Assembly: GCA_003343565.1 (NCBI GenBank)
Contig: QALA01000078.1
Location: 1-63,156, forward strand
DNA from: Verrucomicrobiota bacterium
GTDB taxonomy: Bacteria > Verrucomicrobiota > Verrucomicrobiia > Opitutales > Intestinicryptomonadaceae
Length of the DNA stretch: 63,156 bases
Direction of reading: 5' to 3'
The position numbers and the translations under genes are program-made. The notes under the pieces are model-generated. The model ran no database searches. It saw only the letters and a list, made by a program, of their open reading frames with translations, and was not told the DNA's origin. Shown piece after piece: positions 1 to 9,569 of this stretch (positions are counted from its first letter, which is position 1; each line of letters starts with the position of its first letter).

Positions 1-158
1 TGCAAGTTTCCATTTTCGCAACCTCCCCCCTTCCCGCATGTTTCCCCCTTTCCCGAAAGCCTCCTTCCCTCTCCGCATGCGCAAAGCGGCATATCTTTAT
101 CGGACGCTCGGAGGCGGCATTCGTTTTTGTCCGGCGTCCCACTTTCCGCGCGTAGCTT

Positions 159-197
159 AAAATAAAAGCGCGCCGCTTCAAAACCGAAGAGGCGCGC
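159..197 (-). terminator. Rho-independent terminator after PEP-CTERM gene
   Basis: Read on the minus strand, a GC-rich stem (positions 186-197 pairing with 168-179, one bulged base) with a six-base loop is followed by a TTTTATTTT tract (159-167). It lies about 40 bases past the stop of the PEP-CTERM gene. Bases 1-158 hold nothing I recognise. Confidence 0.7.
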
Positions 198-237
198 GAG
201 CTGCGCGGATTTTACTTTCGGCGAAATCCGGCGCAAA

Positions 238-1755
238 TTACCTTCGCCTGCGAATCGCAACCGCCGCGGCAACGACTCCGAAAATCGCTGCCCAACCGGC
301 GGGCTCCGGAATCTGGTAGGAGATGTACAGCCCGTCGGCAGCGTTGTTTGCGGTAAAGAAATAGTCGCGGCCGCCGTAATTGTAAACGCCGTATCCGTCG
401 GCGGCGACAAACTCCACCCCGCCTTCCGCGGCCGACGCCCATGAAATAACCTTCAGCGCGATGTCGTTTTCTATCATTATATCTATAAATTCGTCGGGAG
501 AGTTCCCGTTGAAATTCCGAAGATCTATAACCACGGTTCCGCTTCCGGAAACGGAGTTTTCTAAAGACAGGCAGTCGTAAGAAACGGCGGAGCCGTCGGA
601 GGAATCCAATCTGACTATTATGCTTCCGCCGCCGTCGGAAACTTCAATGGACGAAAACGCAAACGCGCCCCCCACGGTGTCGGAAGAATTGCCGAATGCC
701 GCAGTCTCCGCTCCGGAGGCCCTCGACAAAATCAAATTTCCGCGCCCCGCCAAATCCGCGCCTGTCGCGTTATAGTTGAGCTTCAGCGTTCCGCTTATGC
801 AGGATACGTCTCCCTTAAAGCCCATATCGTCTCCGGTGAACGACTGCGTGCGGTTTAAATAGGCATATGCGCCGTCGCCGCCGCTTGAGGAAGAGCGCAT
901 TACAATATTCATTCTGCCCGTTCCCGCAGAATTTACCATGGACAAATTTCCGGCCGAAGACGCATTGGTCAAGTTCGTAAAAACGACGTTGAATACGCCG
1001 GAGGAACTTGAGTTGCCGCCCATTGAAAATCCGACATACCCGTTGACTCCGTTGACCCACACGCAAGAGCGCGCGTTCACGGCCAAGTCGGGATTGAATG
1101 CCCCCAACAACACAGACCTTTGCTGGGCGACATTGATCGTCAGGCCGCCGGCAAATATGGCGTCGGGCTCGTCTATCCCGTGGCTTCCGTTCCCGGAAGC
1201 GCAAAGGACAAATTCTCCGGTACCGGTTCGCAAAGTCGTCAGGCCGCCGACGTACAAACTCTCCAACGGATTGTTTATATTTCCAAGGGCATAGGATTGG
1301 GTCATCGTGAGATTTCCCTGAATGGAAAGCGCCCCGCCTCCGCCGGAAGCCCCGTAAAAGGCGGAACTCCAATTTCCCAACACGGCGTCGCCTTCGACGG
1401 CAAACGTCTTTCCGGGCTCCATTCTAAAATAGGAGTAGGCAATGCTGGCGTCGTCCAAGCCTGCCACGCGAACGTCCATGTCAAAAACGAGGGTGACGCG
1501 GTTTGCAGTGGTCGACGCAGGCTTGACAAACGCTATGTTGTCCCCGCCCGATGTGAGAAAGTCGAGATTTTCAACGGGTGTGGAAAACGACGAATCTGCA
1601 AACCAATACGATTGCGTTTCCGACAGATTCATATCGACCCCGGCAGTATGGAAGGAACCGTAGTCGAAATAGTAAGTCGCCGCCGAAAGCCTGAGAAGGC
1701 ATGCGGCAAACAGGCAGGCAAGAACGGATATTTTCATTGGAAAGACCGTTTTCAT
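238..1755 (-). CDS. PEP-CTERM sorting domain protein
   Basis: A 505-residue secreted protein. It opens with a signal peptide (hydrophobic LACLFAACLLRLSAA, roughly residues 10-26), continues as a long Gly/Ser/Asn/Thr-rich beta-type passenger without a recognisable enzyme domain, and ends in a PEP-CTERM anchor: IPEPAGW near residue 482, a hydrophobic helix, then the basic tail RRRR. In the known family this C-terminus is processed by an exosortase/archaeosortase-type transpeptidase and the protein goes to the cell surface or exopolysaccharide. No exosortase is in this window. The start at 1755 is preferred because GGAGA lies ten bases upstream; the internal Met at 1737 has no such site. A terminator follows. 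The passenger resembles that of the second PEP-CTERM protein (34.3-35.7 kb) in style rather than in clear sequence. Function of the passenger is unknown. Confidence 0.85.
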   Translation of the reverse strand: MKTVFPMKISVLACLFAACLLRLSAATYYFDYGSFHTAGVDMNLSETQSYWFADSSFSTPVENLDFLTSGGDNIAFVKPASTTANRVTLVFDMDVRVAGLDDASIAYSYFRMEPGKTFAVEGDAVLGNWSSAFYGASGGGGALSIQGNLTMTQSYALGNINNPLESLYVGGLTTLRTGTGEFVLCASGNGSHGIDEPDAIFAGGLTINVAQQRSVLLGAFNPDLAVNARSCVWVNGVNGYVGFSMGGNSSSSGVFNVVFTNLTNASSAGNLSMVNSAGTGRMNIVMRSSSSGGDGAYAYLNRTQSFTGDDMGFKGDVSCISGTLKLNYNATGADLAGRGNLILSRASGAETAAFGNSSDTVGGAFAFSSIEVSDGGGSIIVRLDSSDGSAVSYDCLSLENSVSGSGTVVIDLRNFNGNSPDEFIDIMIENDIALKVISWASAAEGGVEFVAADGYGVYNYGGRDYFFTANNAADGLYISYQIPEPAGWAAIFGVVAAAVAIRRRR

Positions 1756-2574
1756 TTTGATTGATTCTCCATTTTTTCCTTAACTTTTCTCTCCCTAAGC
1801 GGGCGGTTGTGATAAATATATTTTAATAACTTTACCCGAATATGTAAATGTTTTTAAATGACATCATCGCAATTTTTGGACATCACCCGCCCCTCCCCCC
1901 TCCTCTTCGCCCGTTCCACACGCTTCTTTACCATTCAACGCCCGAAGCAGTATACCAAAAGCGCCGAACCGAAAGTATTCCGCCCTAAACCTCCGCCGCC
2001 CCAAAGCGCACCGCCCGCAACCCGCCGCATGCAACGCCGCCCGTACACCGCGACGAACTGCCATAGGTGTACAATCCATGGCGCGCCCGTGCCCGGACAA
2101 GCTATGCGATTGCCCGCATGTCATGCAATACACGCGCAACGCGCACAAGCGCAAAAACTGCCGGCGCGCATTCGCGCTCCCGCGCCGATACGCCTGCGCC
2201 GCATAGGAGGCCGATATATGCCGCATATCCCCTCCCGTTTTAATTCAGATATTCCTCCGCAATGCGAAATTCGATTTTATAAAAGTAAGACGGTATTTTG
2301 GAAAAGCCTTCGCCTTCTTCTTCCCGACGGCTTTTCATTTTTTAATATTATCCGCAATGCGCCGACCCGTATTTCAATCTCGCGCCCGCGCCATGTCGCA
2401 CCGCGCGACGCGACACGGCGCGGGCAAATAAACTTCACAAAGAATCGGCGGCGTAAAAAATAAAATATGCGCCCATTTTTCCAACTTTCAAAACGCCCGC
2501 ACAATGCGGCGGCGGCCTGTCCAATGCCGAGTTTTCGCCGTCGAGCGTCCTCCCGCATTTTTTTATGCGCTCCC
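1756..2574. other. Intergenic, no gene seen
   Basis: About 800 bases upstream of the PEP-CTERM gene. The part next to its start is AT-rich (around 1800-1860) and is the likely promoter region. Open frames here have unnatural Arg/Pro/Ala-rich composition and no family resemblance, so I call none of them. Confidence 0.5.
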
Positions 2575-2680
2575 ATAACGCCACCCCGTAAAACTTACGG
2601 GCGAAATTTTCGCCCATAACGGACAAACTCATTTGCCCCCAATACGACGGGTGGTAATTGAGCCCGGCGAAAACTTCGCC
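2575..2680 (-). pseudogene. Decayed tail copy of the PD40/CXXCH gene
   Basis: Translated on the minus strand, this stretch contains NYHPSYWG followed by SLS, a Gly, and IKKCG. The intact neighbour at 2754-5189 ends with NYHPSYWG, SLS, a Gly, and IREKTKPC in the same order. At DNA level positions 2622-2668 match 2845-2890 closely, including a 22-base identical core, about 220 bases apart. Nothing upstream of the NYHPSYWG segment is preserved. It is therefore a duplicated or recombined 3' fragment rather than a gene. Confidence 0.6.
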
Positions 2681-2753
2681 CATCGCCGCCGGAGCGCAAG
2701 TTCAAATGCGCGTCGAATGCGCGCGTCACCAAACGGGCGCGCGATGCCGAAGC

Positions 2754-5189
2754 TCATTCGGAAAGCGCGGCGTCGCACGGCTTGGTTTTTTCTCTAATTT
2801 GAGAGAGCGTATAGTGCGGACGGTAGTCGGGCGCGCCCTTTGCAGACAAACTTTTACGACCCCAATACGACGGGTGGTAATTCGCCCCGGTATCCAGCCA
2901 ATCGACTATCGTTGCGAATTCGTTTCGGCTCATGAACTCCTTTTGATTCGGACAGCCCTTTATTATCCGTTCGATCAATCCGCTCCTGTGCGAGCCGAAC
3001 TGGTAGCTTTCGGCGTACTCGCCCGCGGCCGTCGTCTCGTTCTCGTTCGGCCAGCGGACATACTCGAACAAATCCTCGTACGACGCGCTGTAAAGCTCGG
3101 TATGTTCGCCCCGCAAGTCCAGGGGCTCCCCCTTGCCGCGCGGCGTGTAGAATTTGCCCTCGCCCCACTGCTTGAAGCGCTTTGGACGCGGAACCGACGG
3201 ATTGCCGGAATGGCAGCTTACGCAGTATTTGTCGAGTATTGGCTGAACTTGCGCCTCGTAGTCGAACACCCGCTCCGGCGAATCCCAATTCGGCTGGGCA
3301 ACGGGAACGCTCGGAGCGCGTTTGTGCGCGCTCGGCAAAGCCGCCCGGCGCGTCGGGGCCAAAGAGGAATTTTCGTGGCAGCCTATGCAGGAGCGCATTT
3401 CGCCCGGCTTGTAATTTATGTACGTGCGCTCCGTCTGGACCATCATGAAATTTTCGTCGAGAAGCTGAAAATATATGTTCTTGTCCGCGGGAACGAAAAA
3501 TTTTGCCGACCCGTCGTCGTCAACCGGAACGATTCCGTAGGAGTGCCTCGGCGAGAGCAGGTGCGGGGCGGGCGTGATGTGTGAGTGGCGAAAGTAGTCC
3601 TTGCGGGAGGTGTCGCGCATCTGGAGAAAGCGCGCGGGCTGCTCCATAATTCTAATCCATTTTACCGTTTTTCTCGGCACGCCCTTCAATCCCTCGTAAA
3701 CGTCCTGCACCGTCACAAGGGCGAGTTTTTTGCCCTTCAGGCTTTCGTCGTAAGCGCCGGAAATGAGCGGCGGCACAGGGCGCGGCTTCAGCGGATACGC
3801 GCACCACGACGAAAGCTCTTTGTCGCGGTAGACAAGCTCGTGCTCGCCCCTGTCGTTGAGCAGATATATTCCGTACGCATCGGGCCGGCCCACGCTTCGA
3901 CCGGCGTTGAACGAAACCAAAAACAAGTCCTCCGCTATCGGATAGGCGTCCTTGTAAAGCGCGACCGATTTCGTGCGCTCGTCGGTAGTTCCCTTGCCGT
4001 TCAGGCTGAACGCCTCCCACTTTCCGGATTTTGCGTCGTAATAGCGGATTGCCCAATGGTAGCGGGCGTCCGTGTACGGCGTCAGGAATGTCATGGCCTC
4101 CGGCGTGCGCATGTTTTTGTTCGTGTCGATCATCACCAGCGTTCCGGTGTCGCGGAAGTTGACGTGCGCCGTCACGAGGGCGAGAATCTTGTTCGGCTTT
4201 CCCGGAACCTGAACGCCGCGCCCTATGGTGCGCTGCGCGACGATGTCGTTGCCGTATATCTCGGCCGTGCCGGAGCCGTCGGGACGCATGGACCAAAGGC
4301 ACTTCGGATTTCCGTTGCCCTTGTCGACATACTCCCACCTGTGGTACATTATCCTGCCGTCCGACATCGCGACGGGGTTGAACTCCGAAAGCGCGCTCTC
4401 CGTGAGCCGCTCGATTTTCCCGTCCGTCAGAAGCTTGTAAAGCGACGTGCCAATCAGCCCGTTGGAATTGTCGCAAAGCGTCATTCTGCGCGCCCGCGTG
4501 GAGGAAAATATGATAGAGCCGTCGGGAGCGTAGCACGGGTCCATGTCGCAGGTGCGGTAGTTTGCGCCGTACTTTTTGACGATTTCGGCGTTGTCGTCGG
4601 CCGGGCGCGTCAGCTGCCTCAAATTGCCGCCGTCGACCCCGACTTCGTACAGCAGATACGGATTCGACCAGCCGGGCTTTTTGTAGGAAAAGACGATTTT
4701 CTTCGCGTCGAACGAGACGTCAATATTCTGAAACGTGCCGCCCGAAAATTCCGGAAGCAGATTCTTCGCCTCTCCGGTTTTCAAATCCAACACGCACAGC
4801 GCGCCGCCCTCCGGGTCGGTGTGCCGAATGCCGTCCAGAAAAAACGTGTAGTAGTGCGACGCCTTGTACGGCCTGCGCTTTATGAACGCAATCCTGTCGA
4901 AGTCTATGCGCGGATCCTTCGACAGCTTTCCCTCGACGTACTTCGGAACCGGCCCCGTTTTCGACAGGTCCAAATTCGGAAACTTGTCTATGCCGCGCGC
5001 GCTCGTGATGTCGTAGTCCGCGTCGATTGGCGGCATTTGGCGAATGCCGGCATAGGGCGGCAGGCCGCCCTCCGCGCCGAACGCGCCCGGCGAAACCGCA
5101 AGAAAAAAAGCGAGCGCGCACAATTTAAACGCGGCCGGCTTTTTTAAGCAAACCGCCTTTTTCAACTCGTCCGAAGCGGCGTTATCCAT
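2754..5189 (-). CDS. PD40 beta-propeller / CXXCH (HzsA-related) secreted protein
   Basis: An 811-residue exported protein. After a signal peptide (ALAFFLAVSPGAFGA) comes a TolB/PD40-type propeller region with repeats such as DPCYAPDGSIIFSS and RIMYHRWEYVD, then a C-terminal region with two haem-binding-type motifs, CIGCH at residues 601-605 and CVSCH at 656-660. This layout is that of the HzsA-related family (hydrazine synthase alpha middle domain) found in Planctomycetes and Verrucomicrobia. It does not imply hydrazine synthesis. The start at 5189 is chosen because GGGGAGG stands six bases before that ATG; an earlier in-frame ATG at 5204 overlaps this ribosome binding site. It begins 25 bases after the stop of the glycoside hydrolase gene, so the two are very probably cotranscribed. 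This suggests a role beside polysaccharide breakdown, perhaps binding or oxidation, but the substrate is unknown. Covalent haem would need a cytochrome c maturation system, not visible here. Confidence 0.75.
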   Translation of the reverse strand: MDNAASDELKKAVCLKKPAAFKLCALAFFLAVSPGAFGAEGGLPPYAGIRQMPPIDADYDITSARGIDKFPNLDLSKTGPVPKYVEGKLSKDPRIDFDRIAFIKRRPYKASHYYTFFLDGIRHTDPEGGALCVLDLKTGEAKNLLPEFSGGTFQNIDVSFDAKKIVFSYKKPGWSNPYLLYEVGVDGGNLRQLTRPADDNAEIVKKYGANYRTCDMDPCYAPDGSIIFSSTRARRMTLCDNSNGLIGTSLYKLLTDGKIERLTESALSEFNPVAMSDGRIMYHRWEYVDKGNGNPKCLWSMRPDGSGTAEIYGNDIVAQRTIGRGVQVPGKPNKILALVTAHVNFRDTGTLVMIDTNKNMRTPEAMTFLTPYTDARYHWAIRYYDAKSGKWEAFSLNGKGTTDERTKSVALYKDAYPIAEDLFLVSFNAGRSVGRPDAYGIYLLNDRGEHELVYRDKELSSWCAYPLKPRPVPPLISGAYDESLKGKKLALVTVQDVYEGLKGVPRKTVKWIRIMEQPARFLQMRDTSRKDYFRHSHITPAPHLLSPRHSYGIVPVDDDGSAKFFVPADKNIYFQLLDENFMMVQTERTYINYKPGEMRSCIGCHENSSLAPTRRAALPSAHKRAPSVPVAQPNWDSPERVFDYEAQVQPILDKYCVSCHSGNPSVPRPKRFKQWGEGKFYTPRGKGEPLDLRGEHTELYSASYEDLFEYVRWPNENETTAAGEYAESYQFGSHRSGLIERIIKGCPNQKEFMSRNEFATIVDWLDTGANYHPSYWGRKSLSAKGAPDYRPHYTLSQIREKTKPCDAALSE

Positions 5190-5214
5190 CGCAAACCTCC
5201 CCATATTTTCAATC

Positions 5215-8200
5215 CTATCTGAAAATCATCAGCGGCCAGAACTGCGGGCTGTTGTCCGTGTGGACGCCCGGCTCGGTGGCGTTTGAGACTCCGCCGTAAA
5301 CGACTTCCCCCTTGCCGTTCTTGTCCCTGTCGTGCAGGAACAGGCCGAATCCGCAGGCCGTTCCGGAGCGCAGTTTCAGCGGCTCTATGTAGCGTTTGGG
5401 GAATGTGATGAGATACTCGCAGCCGTTCTTGGTGCGCTTAAAGCGGCAGTCTACGCCGGCTGCGGCCTCCTCCGCGGAGGGGTGGGATATGCCGTCCGCC
5501 AGCTGCTGGTCAACGTCGTGCCACCGCCAGACAAGCCCCTTGCCGTCCTTGCAGTCGGCGGGAGGCGCGATGTGGTAGACGTAGTCGTTCGTATCGTACG
5601 CGCGCTTGCGGCGGCCGTCGTTGGCGATGTCGAAACACACGTTGAGCGAACAGTCGAACCAATACAGATTCTTGCGCGACTTCGGATCCTTCGAGATGTC
5701 GGGGAAGTCCAAGACCTGGCGGTCCGAAATGTTGACCTTAAGGTACAAGTTGGAGCCGTCCCATGCAAGCTGGTATGTCCCGGAAGCGTCTTTGGGGGCG
5801 GCGGCGCGCTTTGCGGCGTCGGCCTCAAACAACTTGTTGTTCAGCGGCAGCTCCGGAATAGACGCCCAATCCGGCGCGCCGTTTACAGCCTGCGGAACAT
5901 AGAAGTAGTCCATCTTCCAGACTCCGGAAACCTCCGCGCCGCGCTCAGGCTCAATCCTAAACACGTCGGACCACTTGTAGAGCGTGCACATGCGCGCCCC
6001 ACCCTCCCCGGCGGAGCCTTCAAGGGACAAAATTCGTTTGCCGTTCGGCGGAAGCGCATACGGATATTCGGACTTGCCCACAAACAGCTTCCCCTTCAAT
6101 GTCCGCCCGGTGGCGTTGGCAATCAGGGCGTTCATGCCCCCGTCGGAGCGCGGCGAAAAGCTGAGGGCCACGTCCGAGGACGTGTCTTCAACTTCCCCTT
6201 CCTGAAGCGCCTTCGCCAGCGCGCGCGGATCCTTCGCCTTTATCGAAAGCGGCGCGCCCGTCAGGGGAATCATCGAAACCCCGTCCTTGTCGACGGTGGC
6301 CGAGCGCGGATTGCCGGCAAAATCTATATATTCCACGGGCTGGTGGAACTTCACCCTCATTATCGGACAGGGCGCGCGGCTGCGGTTGACGTCCATGTCC
6401 GTCGTCCATACGGCGGCTATGCCTGTTCCGTCCTTCAGCTCAAACGCGTACCCGCGGACCTTTGCCGACGGCCTGATGTCGGCAATATGCTTTACGTCGG
6501 GATAGAGATTGCCCAGCGTGTTGACCGTCTTGCATATCAGCAGCGGCGACATTCCGTAGTCTATGTACGGCATGTACGTCCAAATGTTGACGCTTTGCAC
6601 CTTCGGCCAATACTTCAGGGCCGCCAGATAATTGCGCCCGTGCACGCACGCCTGAAATATCTCCTGATTGCCGAAGTCGTAGGAGACTTTGCCCGAATTG
6701 TAGTGGTCGTACCAATGCGTGTTCCACGGCGGAATCTCGGCGTCGCAGATGTTGCCGCACTCGGTGCAGAAAATCGGAGTGTCGTCCGGATAGCCGTAGT
6801 GCTTCATGCGCGAGATAAGGTATCCGAGATTCTCGTCGAAATCCCATATGGGATCGTAGTCGTAGTTTCCGTAGGGGTGTATGGCCACGACGTCGTATTT
6901 GAAGCCGCGCTTGTTGGCGGCCTCCAGATAGCCGTCTATCGCGTCGCGCCCCCTGTGGATATTGTAGCCGGAAGTCCCGTTCGTCGGCGCGACAAGCACG
7001 TTCGGATTGGCGCGCTTTGCGCCGCGGTAGACGGCGTGCTGCGCCTTGACGTACTCGTCATACTTGCCGGCCGCGTATCCCTCCTCCTCGTTTCCGAACG
7101 CGACGGAAATCAGAAGCTCCTGCGGATAGTTCTTGACAGTAAGGTAGGCCTCCTCCTCTATGAGCTTCTCCATTTCCGGAGTGATTTTTTCCCACTTGGT
7201 GTAGTAGGGAAGCTCCGACATCTCCTTTAGAATCGAAGTCGTCGAATATTGGGTGTGCGTGTTAAACAGCATATTCGACAGCCTGTACTTGATCATGACG
7301 TCCGATCCCGACTGCTTCCGGCGCACGTTCTTTTCGTAGTCCAATCCCTGAACCGGATTGTACCAAGAGCCCGAACCGAACCCCCACTCCATGAACTTTC
7401 TGCCGCGCTTGTCCACGTCGTAATGGTGGCCGGTGATGTCGGCAATTCCCGTGCCGAATATGTTTTTGGTCGGGTGCGTGTTCGAGAGCTTTTTCATCAC
7501 GTCGAAGCGGTAGTACTCCGAATACGGCGCGAACGAGCCCGTCATGAAATCGGCCCGCACCACAAATATTCCCTGGCCTATTTTTTCCGAATCCAGGTCC
7601 ACCGGGAAGCTCGCCGTGCCGTCCGGGCCCATTTTCACGTCGTAAGACTTTTCAAACACGGTTTCGTAAAACATGTTTTTTATCGACAGCTTCACGCGCG
7701 CCTGCGCGCCGGGATTGCCGACCATCTCGAACTTGGCGCCTATGGGAGCCCCGAAAGACAGGTCGTTGTAAGGCTCGGACGTGACGAAGTTGCCTTCCAC
7801 GGGAACGGGGGCGAATTCGGTCGGCTTGGCGGAGTCGGAAGGAGCGTCGGAGGGGATCTCCTCCAGCTGGAGAGCGTCGATAACGGCGTGTCCGCTCAAA
7901 ACTATGCAAAGGCCCGCCGCGTCGCCCTCCACGACGCGCTCGAAACGCTGCCACTGCGAGGCGGCAACCTTGTTGCTCTGCTTTGAGCCGAAATCGCCGC
8001 GCCCCCACTTGCCGGGATATTTTCCGCCCGTCTTGGCCGCATTTTGAAACGCTATGTTGAAATACGGCGGAGTCTTTTCGTCTATGCGCTTTGCATAAAG
8101 GCTGAACATGTACTTTTTGCCCGGATCGAGCGGAATCGGAAACGACCACAGCGCGACGCCGTTTAACATCAGCGCCTTCCCGCCGTGATGCGCGCCGCCG

Positions 8201-9384
8201 ACAATGGACACCGGCTGCGGAGCCTGCGGATCGTAAACCGGACGCCCCTGCTTGCATTTCCAATAGCGCAATCCCTGCTCGAACGACGGATTCGGAATCA
8301 AATTCCGAGTGGGGCCCTTCGGCAAATGGGTGAGATCGAACTCCCAAAAATCCATTCCGTTCGAAGGCGGAGGAACGTCGCGCGCGACGGCGCACTCGCC
8401 CAAATCTATGACGAACTTTCCGCTCTTGTTGCTCTTGCCGGCGCATGCGGCGTGCGTGCGGTAGGTAAGGCCGAATATGTCGCGCTCGTCGCGGCGTATG
8501 TATGTCTCCGTGAGCGAGCCGTAGGCGGAGTCGTTTTCAAACAGGACGCGATAGCTCCTCACCGGCGTCCCCCCGTTCACCTCGACCGATCCTCTGACAT
8601 CGCCCGATATTTCCCCGCGCCCCGCAAACGCGTCCACGCTGTTGGAAGACCACGGCTTGCCGTTGAACGATATCATGGCGTCGCGGTAGTTTTTAAAATG
8701 CACCCACGGGGCCGCGCCCAAATCGGAGCCGGTATCCCACTCGACCTCAATCTTTCCGCCGTCGAGCGCGCGCATCGTATAGACGAACACCGCGCGCTTT
8801 CCGGAATTGTCGATATACGGCTTGCGATATGTGAATAGTCCCGCGCGTTCGTCGGCCTCGACGGTTTCGGGATCGTCTTTTATGTCCGGAAAGGGATACC
8901 CGAAACCCTTGTCCGTCACGCCCCAAAACTGAAAGAGGGCGACCTCTTCCCCGTCTATAAAAATCGCCGGGAAGTTTGCGCCTTTCAATGTCCGCACCTT
9001 CCCCGCGCGGCGGACATAGACCTCCTTGTTGCCGGCTTTGAAATACGGAACTATGAACTTCAAGCCCTTTGAATCGTCTCCGCCGTGCTCTATGCGCAAT
9101 TCCGGACGCAACAATTCCCCCCTTGCGACGGGCGCGCGCATCGGAGCCGGATTCGGCAACGGCTCAAACCTCGCCGCGGATTTCGGCAAATCCCCAGTCT
9201 TGGAAGCCTCCTCCTTCTTGAGAGAAACCGCTCCGGACTTGGCGGCTTTCAAGGCCTCGTAAGTGGCCCTGGCGTTGGAATCGCGCGAGTTGTCCGCAGG
9301 AGCCCTGCGCTCCCGCACCCCCGCTTCGCAACCGCACAGCAACACGCACACGGCAACCGCAAAAATCGATATGCTCTTTTTCAT
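5215..9384 (-). CDS. Clan GH-A-like glycoside hydrolase lipoprotein with CBM4/9- and CBM9-like domains
   Basis: A 1389-residue lipoprotein. The start at 9384 gives a clean lipoprotein signal (MKKSISIF...LLCGC, lipid-bearing Cys19) and has GAGGG seven bases upstream; a longer frame extends 63 codons further but lacks both. A CBM4/9-like module begins near NLIPNPSFEQG (about residue 367). The central barrel carries the two signatures of clan GH-A: an Asn-Glu pair, Asn765-Glu766 in FGNEEEGY (predicted acid/base), and Glu875 in FCTECGN (predicted nucleophile), 109 residues apart. The C-terminal 190 residues (YQLAWDGSNLYLKVNISD, FDCSLNVCFD) resemble CBM9 domains. Family-level assignment (GH39, GH5-like or other) cannot be made by eye. 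Probably anchored to the outer membrane, acting on a complex polysaccharide together with the beta-helix protein encoded upstream and the PD40 protein encoded downstream. Confidence 0.8.
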   Translation of the reverse strand: MKKSISIFAVAVCVLLCGCEAGVRERRAPADNSRDSNARATYEALKAAKSGAVSLKKEEASKTGDLPKSAARFEPLPNPAPMRAPVARGELLRPELRIEHGGDDSKGLKFIVPYFKAGNKEVYVRRAGKVRTLKGANFPAIFIDGEEVALFQFWGVTDKGFGYPFPDIKDDPETVEADERAGLFTYRKPYIDNSGKRAVFVYTMRALDGGKIEVEWDTGSDLGAAPWVHFKNYRDAMISFNGKPWSSNSVDAFAGRGEISGDVRGSVEVNGGTPVRSYRVLFENDSAYGSLTETYIRRDERDIFGLTYRTHAACAGKSNKSGKFVIDLGECAVARDVPPPSNGMDFWEFDLTHLPKGPTRNLIPNPSFEQGLRYWKCKQGRPVYDPQAPQPVSIVGGAHHGGKALMLNGVALWSFPIPLDPGKKYMFSLYAKRIDEKTPPYFNIAFQNAAKTGGKYPGKWGRGDFGSKQSNKVAASQWQRFERVVEGDAAGLCIVLSGHAVIDALQLEEIPSDAPSDSAKPTEFAPVPVEGNFVTSEPYNDLSFGAPIGAKFEMVGNPGAQARVKLSIKNMFYETVFEKSYDVKMGPDGTASFPVDLDSEKIGQGIFVVRADFMTGSFAPYSEYYRFDVMKKLSNTHPTKNIFGTGIADITGHHYDVDKRGRKFMEWGFGSGSWYNPVQGLDYEKNVRRKQSGSDVMIKYRLSNMLFNTHTQYSTTSILKEMSELPYYTKWEKITPEMEKLIEEEAYLTVKNYPQELLISVAFGNEEEGYAAGKYDEYVKAQHAVYRGAKRANPNVLVAPTNGTSGYNIHRGRDAIDGYLEAANKRGFKYDVVAIHPYGNYDYDPIWDFDENLGYLISRMKHYGYPDDTPIFCTECGNICDAEIPPWNTHWYDHYNSGKVSYDFGNQEIFQACVHGRNYLAALKYWPKVQSVNIWTYMPYIDYGMSPLLICKTVNTLGNLYPDVKHIADIRPSAKVRGYAFELKDGTGIAAVWTTDMDVNRSRAPCPIMRVKFHQPVEYIDFAGNPRSATVDKDGVSMIPLTGAPLSIKAKDPRALAKALQEGEVEDTSSDVALSFSPRSDGGMNALIANATGRTLKGKLFVGKSEYPYALPPNGKRILSLEGSAGEGGARMCTLYKWSDVFRIEPERGAEVSGVWKMDYFYVPQAVNGAPDWASIPELPLNNKLFEADAAKRAAAPKDASGTYQLAWDGSNLYLKVNISDRQVLDFPDISKDPKSRKNLYWFDCSLNVCFDIANDGRRKRAYDTNDYVYHIAPPADCKDGKGLVWRWHDVDQQLADGISHPSAEEAAAGVDCRFKRTKNGCEYLITFPKRYIEPLKLRSGTACGFGLFLHDRDKNGKGEVVYGGVSNATEPGVHTDNSPQFWPLMIFR

Positions 9385-9569
9385 AAATACGCCCTCAAAA
9401 CATTTATACGCGCCGAACCGAACGGCCGAAGCCGATTCCCGCAAAATTCCGGCAATCCGCACCGCAAACTTCGCCGCAACCGCCGATGCAAGCGCCGCCG
9501 GCACAACCTCCGCCTGCGAAAACGGAGCCTGAGAAAACGGCGGCTTCTCCGCGCCGCGAAGAAATGCAA

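Noticed and set aside
938..1764. Plus-strand open frames of up to 214 codons opposite the first PEP-CTERM gene
   Set aside because: They lie fully inside the antisense of a gene with signal peptide, sorting signal and terminator; composition is not protein-like.
2754..5189. Hydrazine synthase (anammox) subunit
   Set aside because: Only the general PD40/CXXCH architecture is shared; no other anammox genes and a polysaccharide context argue against it.
3585..7230. Very long plus-strand frames (520 and 632 codons) opposite the PD40 and GH genes
   Set aside because: Products are Arg/Val-rich shadows of GC-rich codons; the minus-strand genes carry clear domains and ribosome binding sites.
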